Shown: positions 23,401 to 37,500, numbered from the stretch's first letter. The stretch is 64,000 nt of DNA from Coriolopsis trogii (GCA_020543525.1 JAHYIO010000003.1:1302001-1366000); one strand, 5' to 3'. The notes: generated by a model from the sequence alone, not told the origin. Numbers and translations are program-made.

Positions 23401-23732
23401 CCACTGGGGGCGCAGAGTCTATCTTCCGCCTTTTGCCTCGCGAGTCGCGCCCGGCGATCCGGCGGATGCTGTTCGTCGAGCCTTCGGCGCGGTGCACGCT
23501 CACGGACTTGCTGAAGGGCAAGGGCAAGTCGAACGATTTGCTCTGCGGGTGCAACTCGCACGACAAGGACAGCCCGCGGTGCCAGGACCATTGCTGCTCG
23601 CCAGAGGAAGAGGATGAGGGTGATGAGTGGCTGAAGAGCATCGTGCCGTGCTCGACCGAGGGCGTCGTCCCTCAGCACCAGCACATCAAGGTCGCCGTGG
23701 ACGAGAAGCATCACAAGAGGAGGTTCTTCTAG
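20429..23732 (+). CDS. Serine/threonine protein kinase, HAL4/SAT4 (NPR/HAL5) family
   Basis: Fungal-specific kinase group that controls plasma-membrane ion and nutrient transporters (S. cerevisiae Sat4/Hal4 and Hal5 act on potassium uptake). Three exons; the second intron (about 21994-22082) falls inside the catalytic domain. Predicted length is about 1,027 residues. The first ~390 are Pro/Ser-rich and disordered. The kinase starts [20 protein letters not shown] (G-loop), has AVKEF (catalytic Lys), [25 protein letters not shown] (catalytic loop, about residue 523), DFGTA and APEVL. After [10 protein letters not shown] and RRFPWKIP the domain is broken by about 300 disordered residues before subdomain XI ([18 protein letters not shown], about 930). 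The Cys/His-rich end [18 protein letters not shown] and a basic C-terminus follow. Start chosen at the only in-frame ATG before the conserved part. Confidence 0.9.
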
Positions 23733-25371
23733 GAGCTTTGACGAGGGCTGGCGGCCGGCTTTTAACAGCTGGACGTCATCCGTGGTCGAGCTTCTGTCTC
23801 GGCCTCGTCTGGGCGAGCGACCGCCTTCTTTGCACCGACGGTTGCTACGCTGCCCTACCGCCTCCTCTACTTGTCTCGTTGGGCTCCTCTCATGTTGACT
23901 TCCCTGGCATTCGCATGTATATCAACGGCTCTCGCATCGCTTCTGCGTCGGGCGCGTGCGAACTCACACATCATCCATCCCTTCTTTGCGCATCGCCCCC
24001 GCCTTCCACTTTCTTTTCGACTTTGCCCCTTCTTCTTTCTGTCTCTTGCTTTATATATCTATTATTCGTCCGCACGCCTAATCTGCGTGCGTCTCTATTA
24101 CTTTAGCTATTGTGCATAGACAGACGGTGGCCCTTGCTCTATCTACCACACACATCTGCGCTTCTTCCCGTCTTTCCCTTTCTCCTTTGATTCGTCCGCA
24201 TCCCACACATCCACACCATCCACACTTACATCTTACATCTTACACCGACACTTTTCCTCTGGGCTGCTCCCTCCCTCCCTCCTTTGTGGTGGTGGCATAG
24301 TCACGGTAGAGGCACTCCATCGGACCTATCCAACTCCTGCCCTGCTCCTGTCCTTCCTTTTTGCACCCTACACCATGCATTCGGTGGGGCGCTCCAGTCG
24401 TCTTGGCCTTTCTTCGATATCTCTCCCTCCTCTGGACTGTGGACCAACCACCCAACCAGCCTACCTACCCGTCTCTGTGTCCTCTCGTTCATGGCATCGT
24501 TCGCTCATCCCCTACAAGGCTCCGACCATCATACCACTTCCTTTCTCCGTTCTCACGATCCCCCGTTCTCTGCTCCCCGCTCCCCCTCCCTACCCCGAGC
24601 GCCCTTGCCACCGCGCATTGTCGCACCACACGCGGGGCATGCCAACACCCCAACGAGCCGAACGATCCCACACCCACCCGCGCCGCACCACCCAGGAGAC
24701 GTGCGCATGTGTCCGCGCGCGCGGACGCATGCGCACAGACGGACAGACACGCACACAGAGGCCGACAAACAAAAGAAGAAAAATGTTCGCTGTACACGGT
24801 TACTTATGATAGAAAGAGCGGTCGTGTAATTGTACGCGTACATCTCACAGCAATATATAGCAGTCTCGAAATCAGCCTTGCTTGTCGCGATGCCATGTCT
24901 CGGGAGTCTGTGCAGGAAGCCTGTCATAGCCTGTCTCAGGTCCAGGTATTCATCCTGGTATGTTTGGTCGACGTTGACGACGGCGCGGCATGCGCATGTT
25001 GCGTTGCAATTGTCCGGAGACTGCTCGTCTGAGGCATCTTGGCCTTCTACGGTCGCTCCGCGGACGTGCGAGCGTCGAGCGTAGACCTCGAGACCCGAGC
25101 TACCAGCTTTCATCATCGCCATTATCGACGTTACGTTGCAGCTCTTCTAGCGCAGCACAAGGTGCACCGCCGGCTGAGCCAGCGCCCCTTTCTAGGGCAA
25201 TCACAACATTCCAGAAGGCGCAAATGTCCGCTCCATTTAACCCAGAAAGCAGACCCGTCTGTCGTCTCTGGCTCGTACAATTCATGTTCCACAAGCACAG
25301 AACCCGGTCGAGGCCCTTCTGCACCATGAGGCACTCATTACCGTCCCCTCCTCCCCGTCGCCGTCACGCGT
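23733..25371. other. Long convergent intergenic region, kinase / YOS9
   Basis: Both flanking genes point into this 1.6-kb stretch. About 23900-24700 is C/T-rich on the plus strand. It contains a 36-bp palindrome at 24701-24736 followed by a CA/GA-rich run. A minus-strand open frame (25122 to about 24830) is not similar to any family I know. No gene is called. Confidence 0.5.
24701..24736. repeat. 36-bp near-perfect palindrome
   Basis: The left half GTGCGCATGTGTCCGCGC (24701-24718) and the reverse complement of the right half (24719-24736) agree at 17 of 18 positions, with no spacer. The only mismatch is a T opposite a G. It is mostly alternating purine/pyrimidine, so both a cruciform and Z-DNA are physically possible. 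It lies between two 3' gene ends. Confidence 0.85.
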
Positions 25372-27132
25372 TCAGAGCTCCTCGCGGGACTTCTTCGTCC
25401 TAGGTGTTTCCTCCGCCTCGTCGACGTCGTCGTAGTCGTCGGCCTCGCCTGGATCCTCGGCCCCACCGCCCGCCTGGTCGCCCTTGGGATTGTATCCCGC
25501 ACTGAGCAGGAGATCATAGAGACGGTCGTGCAGTTTGCCGTCCGCGTAGAGTTCACCGCCGTCGGCGCCGTCCGGCAGGTCAACGTCCACGAACTCGATC
25601 AGGTACTCGTCCCCATCCTCGAGCTGCTCGACGACGACGTGCGAGTCGCCTGGCGCCGCGTCCTGGCGCGCAAGCAGACGTTCGAGGGCCTTGCGGAGAA
25701 GCTCCCCATGCGCGTCCGCGGGCTTCTTGCTCGAACCTTCCTTGCCCGAGTCTGCGACGGCCACCGGCGGTGGAGGGAGGACCTTGTTCTTTGGCCGGTG
25801 GCGCTTGATCGGTTGCCCGGCCGCAGGGAGGGAGCGGTCGACACGCTCGTACTCGTCCTCGTTCACTATCTCGCGGCAACGAATGAACCGCTCCTCTTCG
25901 CGGTCGATGCGCGATTTGAAGCCCGGCTCGCCGCAGAGCCGAGGGGTGGAGATGTGCAGCACGTAATGGCACGTCTGGGTCTCCTTGACGAAGAGGATCG
26001 TGTCCGTCATCGTCATCGAGCAGTGGAACTAGAAGCAGGGAGCGCAATCGGGCGGGAATGAGCGGACAGGGACAGCAGAAGAATGGTCAAAAAAAAGGAG
26101 GGACCTACCTGGATCTCGACCTCACGCTTTCTGCCCGTTTTGTCGCAGTAAGTGCCGTCTCCCCAACGCTGGACGAGGTATCGGGAGCCAGCGCCGCGTG
26201 CGAGCTCGAGATTGGCTGCGGCAGCGGCTTCTGCGGTGGTCAGCTCGGCTCCTGCCTCGAGCGTGGGGGGTGCCCTTCCCAGCGTGTATGATTCCCACTA
26301 CGAGGCGCGACGGGTGTCAGATTAGAGACAATGCAGCACGGGTGGACCGGTCACGGGATGGGCATACCTCCGGATCCTCTTCTGGCTTGTACTCGCCTGG
26401 AATTCACGGCAGGTTCGATTAATACAGTCAGGGCCTGGGCAGGGGCTGTGGGGACGTCACCTGTGGCCGGGTTGTGCTGGTTGTGCAGCTCGTGAAATTG
26501 GCGGACTTGGTCATTATGGCAGTACGAGTACGTGAACCAGCCTTGTCGGTGCTGCGAGAATTGGCTATCGGTGTCCAAACTCAATTGGGTGTCCGGCAGT
26601 GCTTACGTAGAGACACGTCCCAGATAACGGCTGGAGAAGTGACCAGCTGTGGACGGGTGTGGCGACCTCGGCTGGAATGTCTTCTTCCACCACGGGTGCG
26701 TCTTCTGGTGGTGGGGGAATGAGGCATAGGTACGACGACTTGGGACCCAGCCTCATGTGTTGCAGCTTGTAGCTGGCATCCTGGGACGAAGCTGCCTGCG
26801 CGGAAGGGGGCCCATTAGCTGGCGGTGGACGTGTAAGGGACGCGGAGAGCGGCACAGACATGAATGGAGCGGTCATCAGAGCCTTCTATACGTTTCTGCG
26901 CATTGTCGTGCCATTGGGGGTCTTGCCAAGGCTGATCCAAGAACTCGAGCTCTCCTCCGCGGAGACCATGTTCGAGCCAGCGCTGGGCGGTGTCGTTGAG
27001 AAGGGGGAGACCGTTGAGGAAGGAGACGCGGTACTTGGGGAACGCGTAGGGATCCTCGGGGACGCGGGAGTGGTGAAGACGAGCTGCGACGAGGAGAGAG
27101 AGGGAGAGAGGGACGAGGGAGAGATGAAGCAT
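25372..27132 (-). CDS. YOS9: OS-9/Yos9 homologue, ER quality-control lectin
   Basis: Soluble lectin of the ER lumen that reads trimmed N-glycans on misfolded glycoproteins and passes them to the Hrd1 ubiquitin ligase. ATG 27132 gives a clear signal peptide (MLHLSLVPLSLSLLVAARLH); upstream codons in the frame look non-coding. The family-specific stretch SSYLCLIPPPPED precedes the MRH (mannose-6-phosphate receptor homology) domain: LLQPLSGTCLY, then RQGWFTYSYCHNDQVRQFHE, then YLVQRWGDGTYCDKTGRKREVEIQ, then FHCSMT and ETQTCHYVLHISTPRLC. Conserved Gln/Arg/Glu/Tyr sugar ligands and disulfide cysteines are visible. About five introns. The acidic C-terminal region ends KKSREEL; REEL resembles an HDEL-type ER-retrieval signal. 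All domains appear intact. Confidence 0.92.
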
Positions 27133-27978
27133 GGCGGCGAGGTGGGTGTATGCGCACCGACTCTGACAGTGAGTGTATGCGCGCACCGGATGGTCGCTGA
27201 CTTGGCCACGTTGCGTGTACGAGTGGGCGTAATTGAATAGACGCCTGTGAAGCGCCTGTTGTTGCGGGGATTAGGGCGGAGTTCGCTTATCTTCCGCGAG
27301 CCTTTCTGGGAAGAAGAAGAACGTGGTTCATGTGTCTCCTCTCGCTCGAGTGCAGCCAACACTTGCCCCTCTCGTCTCCGTCTCAGGTACGCTCATCAGC
27401 CGGGAACACTCTGCGGCGGATTGGGAACAGACTGTTGTGCTCTCTGCGAAACTTGTTGTCGCCAGCCGATCGGCTGGTTGTCTCCCTACCATGCCACAAG
27501 CACTCCAGGTGAGCCGGTGTTATCTGATGTTTGCGCGAATACTCTCATCAACGCGATTCACATGCGCGCGCGGAGCCTATAGTCCGCCGCTGCAGTCTGT
27601 GGCGTTCGTGGACGACGACAGGCTGCCGCTGTGGCGAGCCGGCCGTCGATTGGTGGACGCTGCGCGAGCGAGGCCCGTCTCGGATTGGAGTGCACGCTGC
27701 GCGAGCGAGAGGACCCGAGCTGGGGAGGATGGCATATATTCAGGATAATATTCGCACTGAGACGTAAATTACGTACAGGGCTGGCAGAATGCGAGAGGGC
27801 TGATTATAATATTCTTCTGGACATTCTTCGAAAGATAATGTTCCCCTCTTTTGGGCGTTCTGCACGCGAGAATTCCTGCAGGCCAGATTTCCTTGTTAAA
27901 ACGAGCCGTTGAGGCGTTTTCCTTCTTCCCTTCATCCGGCCTTTCCTCCCTCCCCCGCAATCCCCATCCGCCCACCCC
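27133..27978. other. Divergent promoter region, YOS9 / AT-hook gene
   Basis: These 846 bases separate two start codons pointing apart. An AT-rich patch at about 27730-27850 is the likeliest core promoter zone. No RNA gene or protein is recognised. Confidence 0.5.
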
Positions 27979-28533
27979 ATGCCTGCCTCGCCGGAGTCCA
28001 AGGTCCCCAACGAGGAGGTCGACGAGATCGACGAGCCCCAGGACGAGCAAGACTCTGGTTAGTCGCTCTCAAACTCCGTTCCGCACCCAGCCCATGCAAG
28101 CGCCGTACTCACCTACTCCGTTGATCTTGCGATCTCAGCTGAGCCAGCACCTGCAGAGGCTCCCGCTAAACGCAAGCGCGGTCGTCCGCCCGGGAGCAAG
28201 AACAAGGCAACCCTCGCCAAAACTGCTGGCAGCAGTACCGCGGGCCCATCGGAAGAGGCTCCCAAGCGGAAGCGGGGTAGACCTCCGAAGGTACGTTCTA
28301 TCTTCACCGTCCGCAACCCTCATCGTGTGCTGACCTGTGATGTATTTCTCGCTGCGAAAAAGGAGAAGAAGCCTGAGGATGAGGGTGACGGCGCGGAGCC
28401 CCCGCCCAAGAAGAAGAGAGGGCGGCCGCGCAAAAATCCCCCGCCAGAGCCTAGCGGCAACGAAGGCGAATCTAGCACCGCTGCGGACCCGCCAAAGCGA
28501 AAGCGCGGCCGTCCTCGCAAGAACTCGAGTTGA
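27979..28533 (+). CDS. AT-hook DNA-binding protein (HMGA-like)
   Basis: A small, fully disordered, basic nuclear protein expected to bind the minor groove of AT-rich DNA. Three exons joined in one frame: MPASPESKVPNEEVDEIDEP (acidic start), then EPAPAEAPAKRKRGRPPGSKN and APKRKRGRPPK, then PPKKKRGRPRKNPP and PPKRKRGRPRKNSS at the very end. That is four AT-hooks, each with the RGRP core flanked by Lys/Arg. The introns fall between hooks, at about 28057-28138 and 28291-28362, so each later exon carries two. Length about 137 residues. HMGA-type proteins act as architectural chromatin factors; a specific target cannot be inferred. Confidence 0.9.
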
Positions 28534-29374
28534 ACAACACGTCGTCACCATCACATTATCTTGTACATCCACGACCGCGGCACCCGCACACGCATGTCCT
28601 CTACTACCAAGCCCTCGGGCAAGAACTTATTCCCCCACCCCGTCCTCTTGTTGTACAGTATATCTAACGTCATCCCTCATGAACCTCAATAGTCTCGCCT
28701 TATGAGTCGTCTTCTACCGCCCGCCCGTATATTGGTTGCCCTATGCTACGACTGCTTTTCCACACCCGAGTCCTCTCGCATGCTTTCCCACACGCAGCTT
28801 ACAACGCAATACATCACCGGCCTTCTTCTGTGTGCCCTGACGGAAACGAGCCAATTCCTGCAGGCCCTTGTTCACTGACTCGCGAGTGCCCTTCGAATCC
28901 ACGACCACAAAGGCTCCGTACCGTGGGCGCGCCCGAGCCTCTTACCTGCTGCACAGAGAATGTCGACCTTCTGCTTCCGTCTCCACCGGCGGGCTCTATT
29001 GCCCAATCCGTGGCCCCGTCCCGAGTCCGAAGGAGGCCGGCGCAGGTGATAGGATACCCGTCAGAAATTCTCCCGAACAATCCCACAAAATGTCCATCCG
29101 CTAACCCGGACCCATGTGGACCGCATATCACACACAACGTCGATACTCGGCGAAGAACGGGCACACCAGATCTCTCGCACGCCCGGAAAGGAGGGACAAA
29201 CGGCCTCTTTTTTTTCCCAGTTGCGAACCTTTACGACATCTTCATTTACAAAGGGGGGCCTGCATCAAGGGACAGCACGTCGAACAAGGATGACCTAGAA
29301 TTAACATAATCGTCTGACATCGCTGCTGTCATCGACCGCCATTCCTGCGTGCCTACCGCTCGCCAGTTTTCCAT
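28534..29374. other. Convergent intergenic region, AT-hook gene / BNA4
   Basis: Several frames stay open on both strands (for example 28743-29309 on plus), but none shows a recognised motif. I treat the region as 3' untranslated and spacer DNA. Confidence 0.5.
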
Positions 29375-31392
<2,018 letters not shown>

Positions 31393-33240
31393 GAAAGACC
31401 CTGTTGGTGAGAGAGATGCGACTGTCACGGATATTGTCTGCTAGGAAATTGGGGTGAGTGTTTCGCGTCGGGTAAATGCGCTGAAACCCGACGCATATAG
31501 TGAGATAACACGATTACCTTGTATGTCTATCAATCCACACCGTAGGCGTCGATGTGAATGCGAATTGGAGACGTATTCAACAGCTTGAATGCTTCTTGCG
31601 GTTGGTTGAATGGGCGAACTTGCGACCTGATTAAACGATGACGAATATGTTGTTCCGCGCGCCTTGCGATCGGGCATACCTCGGCATTCTCCATATGGGT
31701 CCATCGGTCAGTCGAGGCCATCGTCTCGACCCTGATGCGAACGATGTCCTACTACAATCATCGCACTGCGAGGAGGGTCGCTGTATGCGGGGGAGGCAGG
31801 ATGGTAAGCGCGAGAAGGTTGGTAGCAGGAAGGCACGGGGAGTCCTCAAAGCAGGCAGGGAGAATCCTGTCATCGTGGGAAGCGCCGGAGACGTCGTCGA
31901 CTAAACGTGAAGAGGATGTGACCCAATTGGGAACCCGTGGGTAGTACGTGACTTGTCTCTTACATTCACACATCCCGACGAAAGCCACTTCCTCACCTTC
32001 CCACGCAGGCCCTTAGTGTTCAGTAGCCGACATAATTCACGACAGGCGGAGTCGATACTCTCGCATCATTCCGACGAACAGCTAGCATAAAGCCCTTGTT
32101 CCATGTTTGAAAGCTTCTTTCAGATCCTGGATTCTCCTCCAGAGAACCATTCACATGATATCCCCCTATCTGCTCTTGTGGATACAACGAGCAATATCCT
32201 CGCAGGACACATAAATAAACCACCTCATGTTCGGCTCTTTTCTCACAGGGGTCGTCGAATGTGCGGAGGCCGGCATGAAGATGTTACCCCCTATCCGACT
32301 AGCGTCAGGCAAGGAAACTCGGTGGCAATCCCTGCTGTTCGTGCAAAATACTCCTACCACTGCTAGCATACAGTTCGCTGCGGAGCTCGACGAATTCATC
32401 CGGCAGACTGATGCTGCGGTGGCTAAGTCAGCTGAATTCCTCTCATGTACAGTGAAGTTCAAGGCGGACCTATTAGTGGGGAAGATTAACGTCTGACAAA
32501 CGGGGATTGCTGGGAGGCTGATGTACTGCAATAGGCATTTGTATCCACCCAAAACACGCAGTAGACGATGTCTATGCATGCGTTGGCAGATGCCAATGCC
32601 TACTACATAAAGCTAGTGCCAACTTATGGTCAACATTGTGCAGCACGACCAAGTGAGTATGTACGTTTGGAGGTCCACCGCGATATCGTAAATTGTCCAT
32701 ATGTCTGACCCCAGTTTCCCGACAGACTTACGCTGCACGCATCAGGCATCATTAGAGAGGACCACCCCGACTCACCGCACAGAATTCAATACGCAGAACT
32801 ACGCGCGACGAGTCACAATTTTCGTCAGCACGTACCTGCATAGGTCCACAAGATGTAGGTATGGTACACAGCTGCGGGAATGCGGCACAGCGGCCCGTCA
32901 TACCAAGTGTATGTCAAGCCGTTTACCTGATGCAGTGGTTTAGTTAGTGGAGTGACTTCCGAGTCGCGGAAACCGGCTTCCGCTTTATATGAGAGTGTAG
33001 CGAGCGATACAGCGAGTACCATCATACCACGGATAGAGATGCAGCCAGTAGACTTGCACAGAAAAAGTCTTGCAGATCTTCAACCTATGCAGAGGGAACC
33101 ATGGAGGACAGTGGAGGAACACAGGAAAGCTGTGACCCGTGTGTGACCTGGCGCGTTTCGGAAGCGCTGACGTGCCGCTCGGCGAACACGGTCAAATCCT
33201 ACTACTACGTGGGCGTGCTCATCCTCCTCCAACGTTCACC
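31393..33240. other. Divergent intergenic region, BNA4 / PIS1
   Basis: An unusually long spacer (1.85 kb) for this window. It includes an 89-codon plus-strand frame with an ATG at 32227 (MFGSFLTGVVECAEAGMKM) ending at 32496. Its composition is protein-like, but it matches no family I know, so it is left unannotated. AT-content is higher than in the flanks, notably around 32600-32700 and 32980-33030. Confidence 0.45.
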
Positions 33241-34243
33241 ATGTCTTCCAACGGTCCTTCAATCACGAAACGGAAACGGATTCCTAACGACATTGTGGAT
33301 GCAAAGGTCGCGGTCGATCTTGCGACGGCTCAGACGTACTCGGAGAATGTCTTCCTTTTCGTGCCCAACCTTATCGGTCCGTTTTGCCCCTCATCACCTC
33401 CTCCTCGATGCTTATGACCTTTGACATTCCTAGGATACTCGCGTGTCATACTGGCAGCCTTGGCACTCCATTACATGAGCTACCACCCAAAGTACTGCAC
33501 CGTGCTGTATGGTATCTCCTGTTTATTGGACGCAGTGGACGGACATGCCGCCAGGGCATTGGGCCAATCGTCCAAGTTCGGAGCAGTTTTGGATATGGTC
33601 ACTGACCGGTGAGTCGCCTTCCGCGTTCTGTGTGCTCTTGTTCACATCCCGCCATATAAGATGTACAACATCATGCCTGCTATGCTATCTCACCTCTGCA
33701 TACCCCGAGTATGCTCTCGCGTTCCAATTCCTTATCACGCTCGACTTTAGCAGCCACTATATGCATATGAACAGGTGCGTTGGACATGTGCATCACAAAT
33801 GTATTTCTTTGCAAACGCACGCGACAGTTCCCTGGTGACAGGTTCCAAAAGCCACAAGCAAGTAGACAGTGACGTCAGCCGTCTGCTGCAACGATACTAT
33901 GACCCTGTAAGTACTCATTCACCCGTACCTGAGCAGCATTGGCCAACAAGTTATGAAGCGTACACTCTTCGTTGTCTGCGCTGGCAACGAGCTCTTCTAC
34001 ATATCCCTCTACCTGATGAAGTGGGTCCATACTCCTCTGTCGGATTCGTTCGCCATCACCGGCGTACTGGGGGATTTGACCTGGCCGCAACTCATGGCCC
34101 TCATCTGTGCCCCCGTCTGTTTGCTCAAGAATTTTGTCAATGCCGTTCAGCTTTGGAAGGCGTCGAAGATTTTGGTGGGTGTGGATTTGGCTGAGCGAGC
34201 GAAGGCGCGGGAAGAGGGGTTACTCCATTCGAAGAAGGATTGA
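33241..34243 (+). CDS. PIS1: Phosphatidylinositol synthase (CDP-diacylglycerol-inositol 3-phosphatidyltransferase)
   Basis: Joins CDP-diacylglycerol and myo-inositol to make phosphatidylinositol in the ER membrane. Start ATG 33241, MSSNGPSITKRKRIPNDI. After VFLFVPNLIGYSRVILAALAL (first membrane helix), the catalytic CDP-alcohol phosphatidyltransferase motif is complete: DAVDGHAARALGQSSKFGAVLD followed by MVTDR, matching D-x2-DG-x2-AR-x8-G-x3-D-x3-D. Then DRCTTSCLLCYL, LDFSSHYMHM, GSKSHKQVDSDVSRLLQRYY and NELFYISLYLMKW follow the order of fungal and animal PIS. About four introns; one falls inside the Arg codon of VTDR. Length about 240 residues, usual for the family. A likely poly(A) signal AATAAA lies at 34342-34347. 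Confidence 0.94.
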
Positions 34244-34582
34244 TCGTCCGGGCTCTCTGTTCTGACTTAGTTCTTACCCTACGTATGTCACCCTCATAGA
34301 CATTCTATACGACAGTCTGCTCTAGTACATATAAGCATCATAATAAAACAACTCGCGACGCATCCATCGAATCCTTACCTTGAAGTTGAAGCTTGGAAAT
34401 TAGTGATGCGCATACTTAGCGCGTGTTACATAGCCGTAGGCGCTAGAGACTATTGGTCTTGTCATGGGCGTCTAGAAATTCTGCCACAAACGACTGAGTC
34501 GAGTCCGAGCCGTGGATTCGCACTCGACCCCCTCGATCTCCTCCGGCCTCTCTCCCAGCGATTCGCTGATTTGCCTGCTTGT
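34244..34582. other. Spacer between PIS1 and the AAA ATPase gene
   Basis: It holds the PIS1 3' end (AATAAA at 34342-34347) and the promoter of the next gene. The open frame continuing upstream of 34583 lacks a targeting-like start and is not used. Confidence 0.5.
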
Positions 34583-37500
34583 ATGCGGTCTCACCTCCTG
34601 GCTCGTCGGACGAGGTCGCTGGTGAAGGCTTTGCCAAACTATCCCCGTGCTCAGCTCTCCTCTACGCATGCCCTCCGCTATCCTCGGAAAGACCGTGCTT
34701 CATCTCAGTCTACTCCCCAACTCTCGCGACGCGCTATCTCATCAGAAACAGCTGGTGGTGGCATCCACGATGCCGCAGATCCAGCTACTCCCCCTGATAC
34801 CCAGCCGCCACCAGAAGATGCTGAAGACGTGCCACCGACGGAGGGCGCGGAGGAGAAGCCGAAACGCCGAACGAAGACGACTGTACCGAAAGAGCCCTCG
34901 GACTCCGTCCCATTGCCGGCTGGACTGAACATTCTTTGGACTCCAGAAGATGGTCCTGCAGAGTCTCCGTCATCTAGCTCACCGAGCACAACCCTTCCGC
35001 CGCCGGAAATATTCAATGAAGCACTGCATAACCTGCACATCGCGCTGCATCCCCAGACGCAACACAGGGCGACTTACTCCTCGGGGACTGGCTCTTTGGT
35101 TGAACCCACGCTCGCACTATACTGTCCTATAGAAGGCGGTGACTATATAATTGACGAGACGGTCCGGGAGATGGCGCGCAAAACGGGCGCAGACGTGGTC
35201 GTGCTGGACGCCGTCCAGCTGGCTGCAGGTGAATGCGGGCAATTTGGCAAAGGTGTGCCGTTCTGATTTTGTCATAAAACGAAGGATGTATGCTAAGCAG
35301 AATGGATTTCCATAGCTGCATCAGTTCTGCAACTTCCCAATAATCCACTGCACTTCCCGTCATCGTCCTCGAGAGATGCTACTCGTCCTATGTCAACACG
35401 AGAAAACGAAGAGGATGAGGACGAATCGTCGTCCTCGCCCATCATGATGTCCCCCATGACAGTCCATGTCATGACAGCCATCCCTCGCCGGACCGTACGC
35501 GGGGTCGAGACATCTACCAGAGTGACCGCTATGTCGAAGCTGAAATCGTTCTTTGACGAACTCATCAACGTCTCACCACCACCTCGCCCATCTGGTGAAG
35601 CCTCGAGTAGCTCGACCCGCCGACCTCGCATCATCTACATCAAGGACTACCCGACGCTTGCCGCTTCCTCATCTGTATGGTACCCAGCACTGCTCTCTGC
35701 AGTGCGGCAACGCAGGCAGGGGCCCCTCGCGCGATCCAGTTCACCTGTCCTGAATCCGACCGCAATTGTGTTCGGTATCAGCCCGTCGTTCATGGTGCCC
35801 GAGGGTCCTACCCATATGCCCTCGCCCGGCATTCAAGGCATCAACTTGCTCTCTTCTCGATCTGCGGGCAATGCGGGTTCCTCTGCCACTCTCAAGTCAC
35901 ATAACGAGTACGCCGAGGACACGAGCAGCGAAAGGGCTCGAGAGAAGCGGGTACAGCGTCGGCTAAAACGGTGGGCCCGGGGAAACTCGGAGGACCTTCC
36001 CCGCTTGTTTTCGGCGGCGGAAGAGAGCACGGACGGTGACGGTGCTAAGGGCCGTCCGAACGTCGTTGTTCTAGGCCAGGAAGGCTTCCCAGGCCTGCCA
36101 CCTTTCCTGGGCTCTGCTTTCTCTCGGGCACTTGCTGGTCGCAGTCATGGTCCCCAAGATTCGGGTAATCGTTTGGGCTTTTTCCGGACGTCTTTGGTCT
36201 TTCCCACTATGCGCTCCTTGCTGCAGGAGCGGGAGAGTCGGATGGCCAGGCGACGAGAGATCAACCAGCTCGTGATGCGGATGGGCGTCGCTCAGGTGGG
36301 GGGCGTGCTCGACGAGCTGGAGGACATTCCGGACGGTGCCGATGAGTCGGGAGAGAGTGGCGAGCATGACAAGACTCGGGCTCAGCTTTGGGAACATTGG
36401 GGCCGCACGGTCGAAGTGTGGCCTAACGTGCAGCGGGTCGCGGATAGAGCGGTGGGGAGCGTAGTGGCCGCTAGCCAGGCATATCTCCCCTCGAATCGGT
36501 CACTCGACCCCACGCATGTCCCGTGGTCTGCGGTATTCGATGCTTGGGCCGCCGATAGGTCGACGCAGGACCTGTGGAAGACCCTCTTTGCCACACCACC
36601 GTCTGGAAAGCTTCCCCGCGAGAACGAGGAGGAGGAGCGGACCGAGGTTGAGGACGAAGCGGACGTCGACGAGATCATCGAGAAGCTGAGGAGAGATCCG
36701 GATTTGGAAGAACACGAACAGCGGCTGTTGGGCTGCATTGTGGATACTGGTGAGATCCCACCGCTGTTGATGGTTATTTGGAGGTCTCATAACCGCTAAT
36801 TCTTTTCTTTTCAGCGTCAATAACGACGACGTTCAATCAGGTCCACCTGCCAGCCCACACGATTGACTCCATCCGGACTATGGTCTCTCTACCCCTTCTG
36901 CATCCAGGGGCATTCCAGCACGGCATCTTAAAGGAGCATAGCATGACTGGCTGCCTTCTCTTCGGCCCACCGGGCACAGGTAAGACGCTAGTGGTCCGCG
37001 CGCTCGCTAAAGAGGCCGGCTGCAGGATGCTTGTGGTCTCACCCTCGGACATTATGGATATGGTACGGCGGATCCCTGTTGTGTTCAGCATGCCCCGGAC
37101 GCACTAACGACCGGTTCCTTAGTACGTGGGCGAGGGTGAGAAGCTCGTTCGGGCCGTCTTCTCGCTCGCACGTCGCCTATCGCCCTGCGTGGTGTTCATT
37201 GACGAGCTTGATGCCTTGTTCGGTGCGCGGCTGTCGAGGGAGTCCGGCAACTCCCTAGCGCATCGTGGAGTGATCACGGAGTTCATGCAGGAGATGGATG
37301 GACTGAAGTCCTCGAAGGAGAGCAACGTGATTGTCATCGGGGCGACGAATCGCCCGTTCGACCTGGACGACGCCGTGCTCCGCCGCCTGCCTCGCCGCCT
37401 CCTCGTGGATCTGCCAGGGGAGAAGGAGCGCGAAGGTGAGATTCGACCCCTTCATCCCCGCTACTTTTTCTACTGCGAACTTTGTCCTTTCGGCCTATCA

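Noticed and set aside
24553..25122. A 189-codon minus-strand frame downstream of the kinase.
   Set aside because: The second half runs through low-complexity and palindromic DNA. No motif, and no reading that fits a signal peptide or known fold.
28741..28940. A minus-strand open stretch reading RYGAFVVVDSKGTRES and onward, ending in a stop at 28741.
   Set aside because: Composition looks protein-like, but a stop codon lies just upstream, there is no ATG, the only possible splice acceptors are weak, and I cannot match it to a family. Other frames are open over the same DNA.
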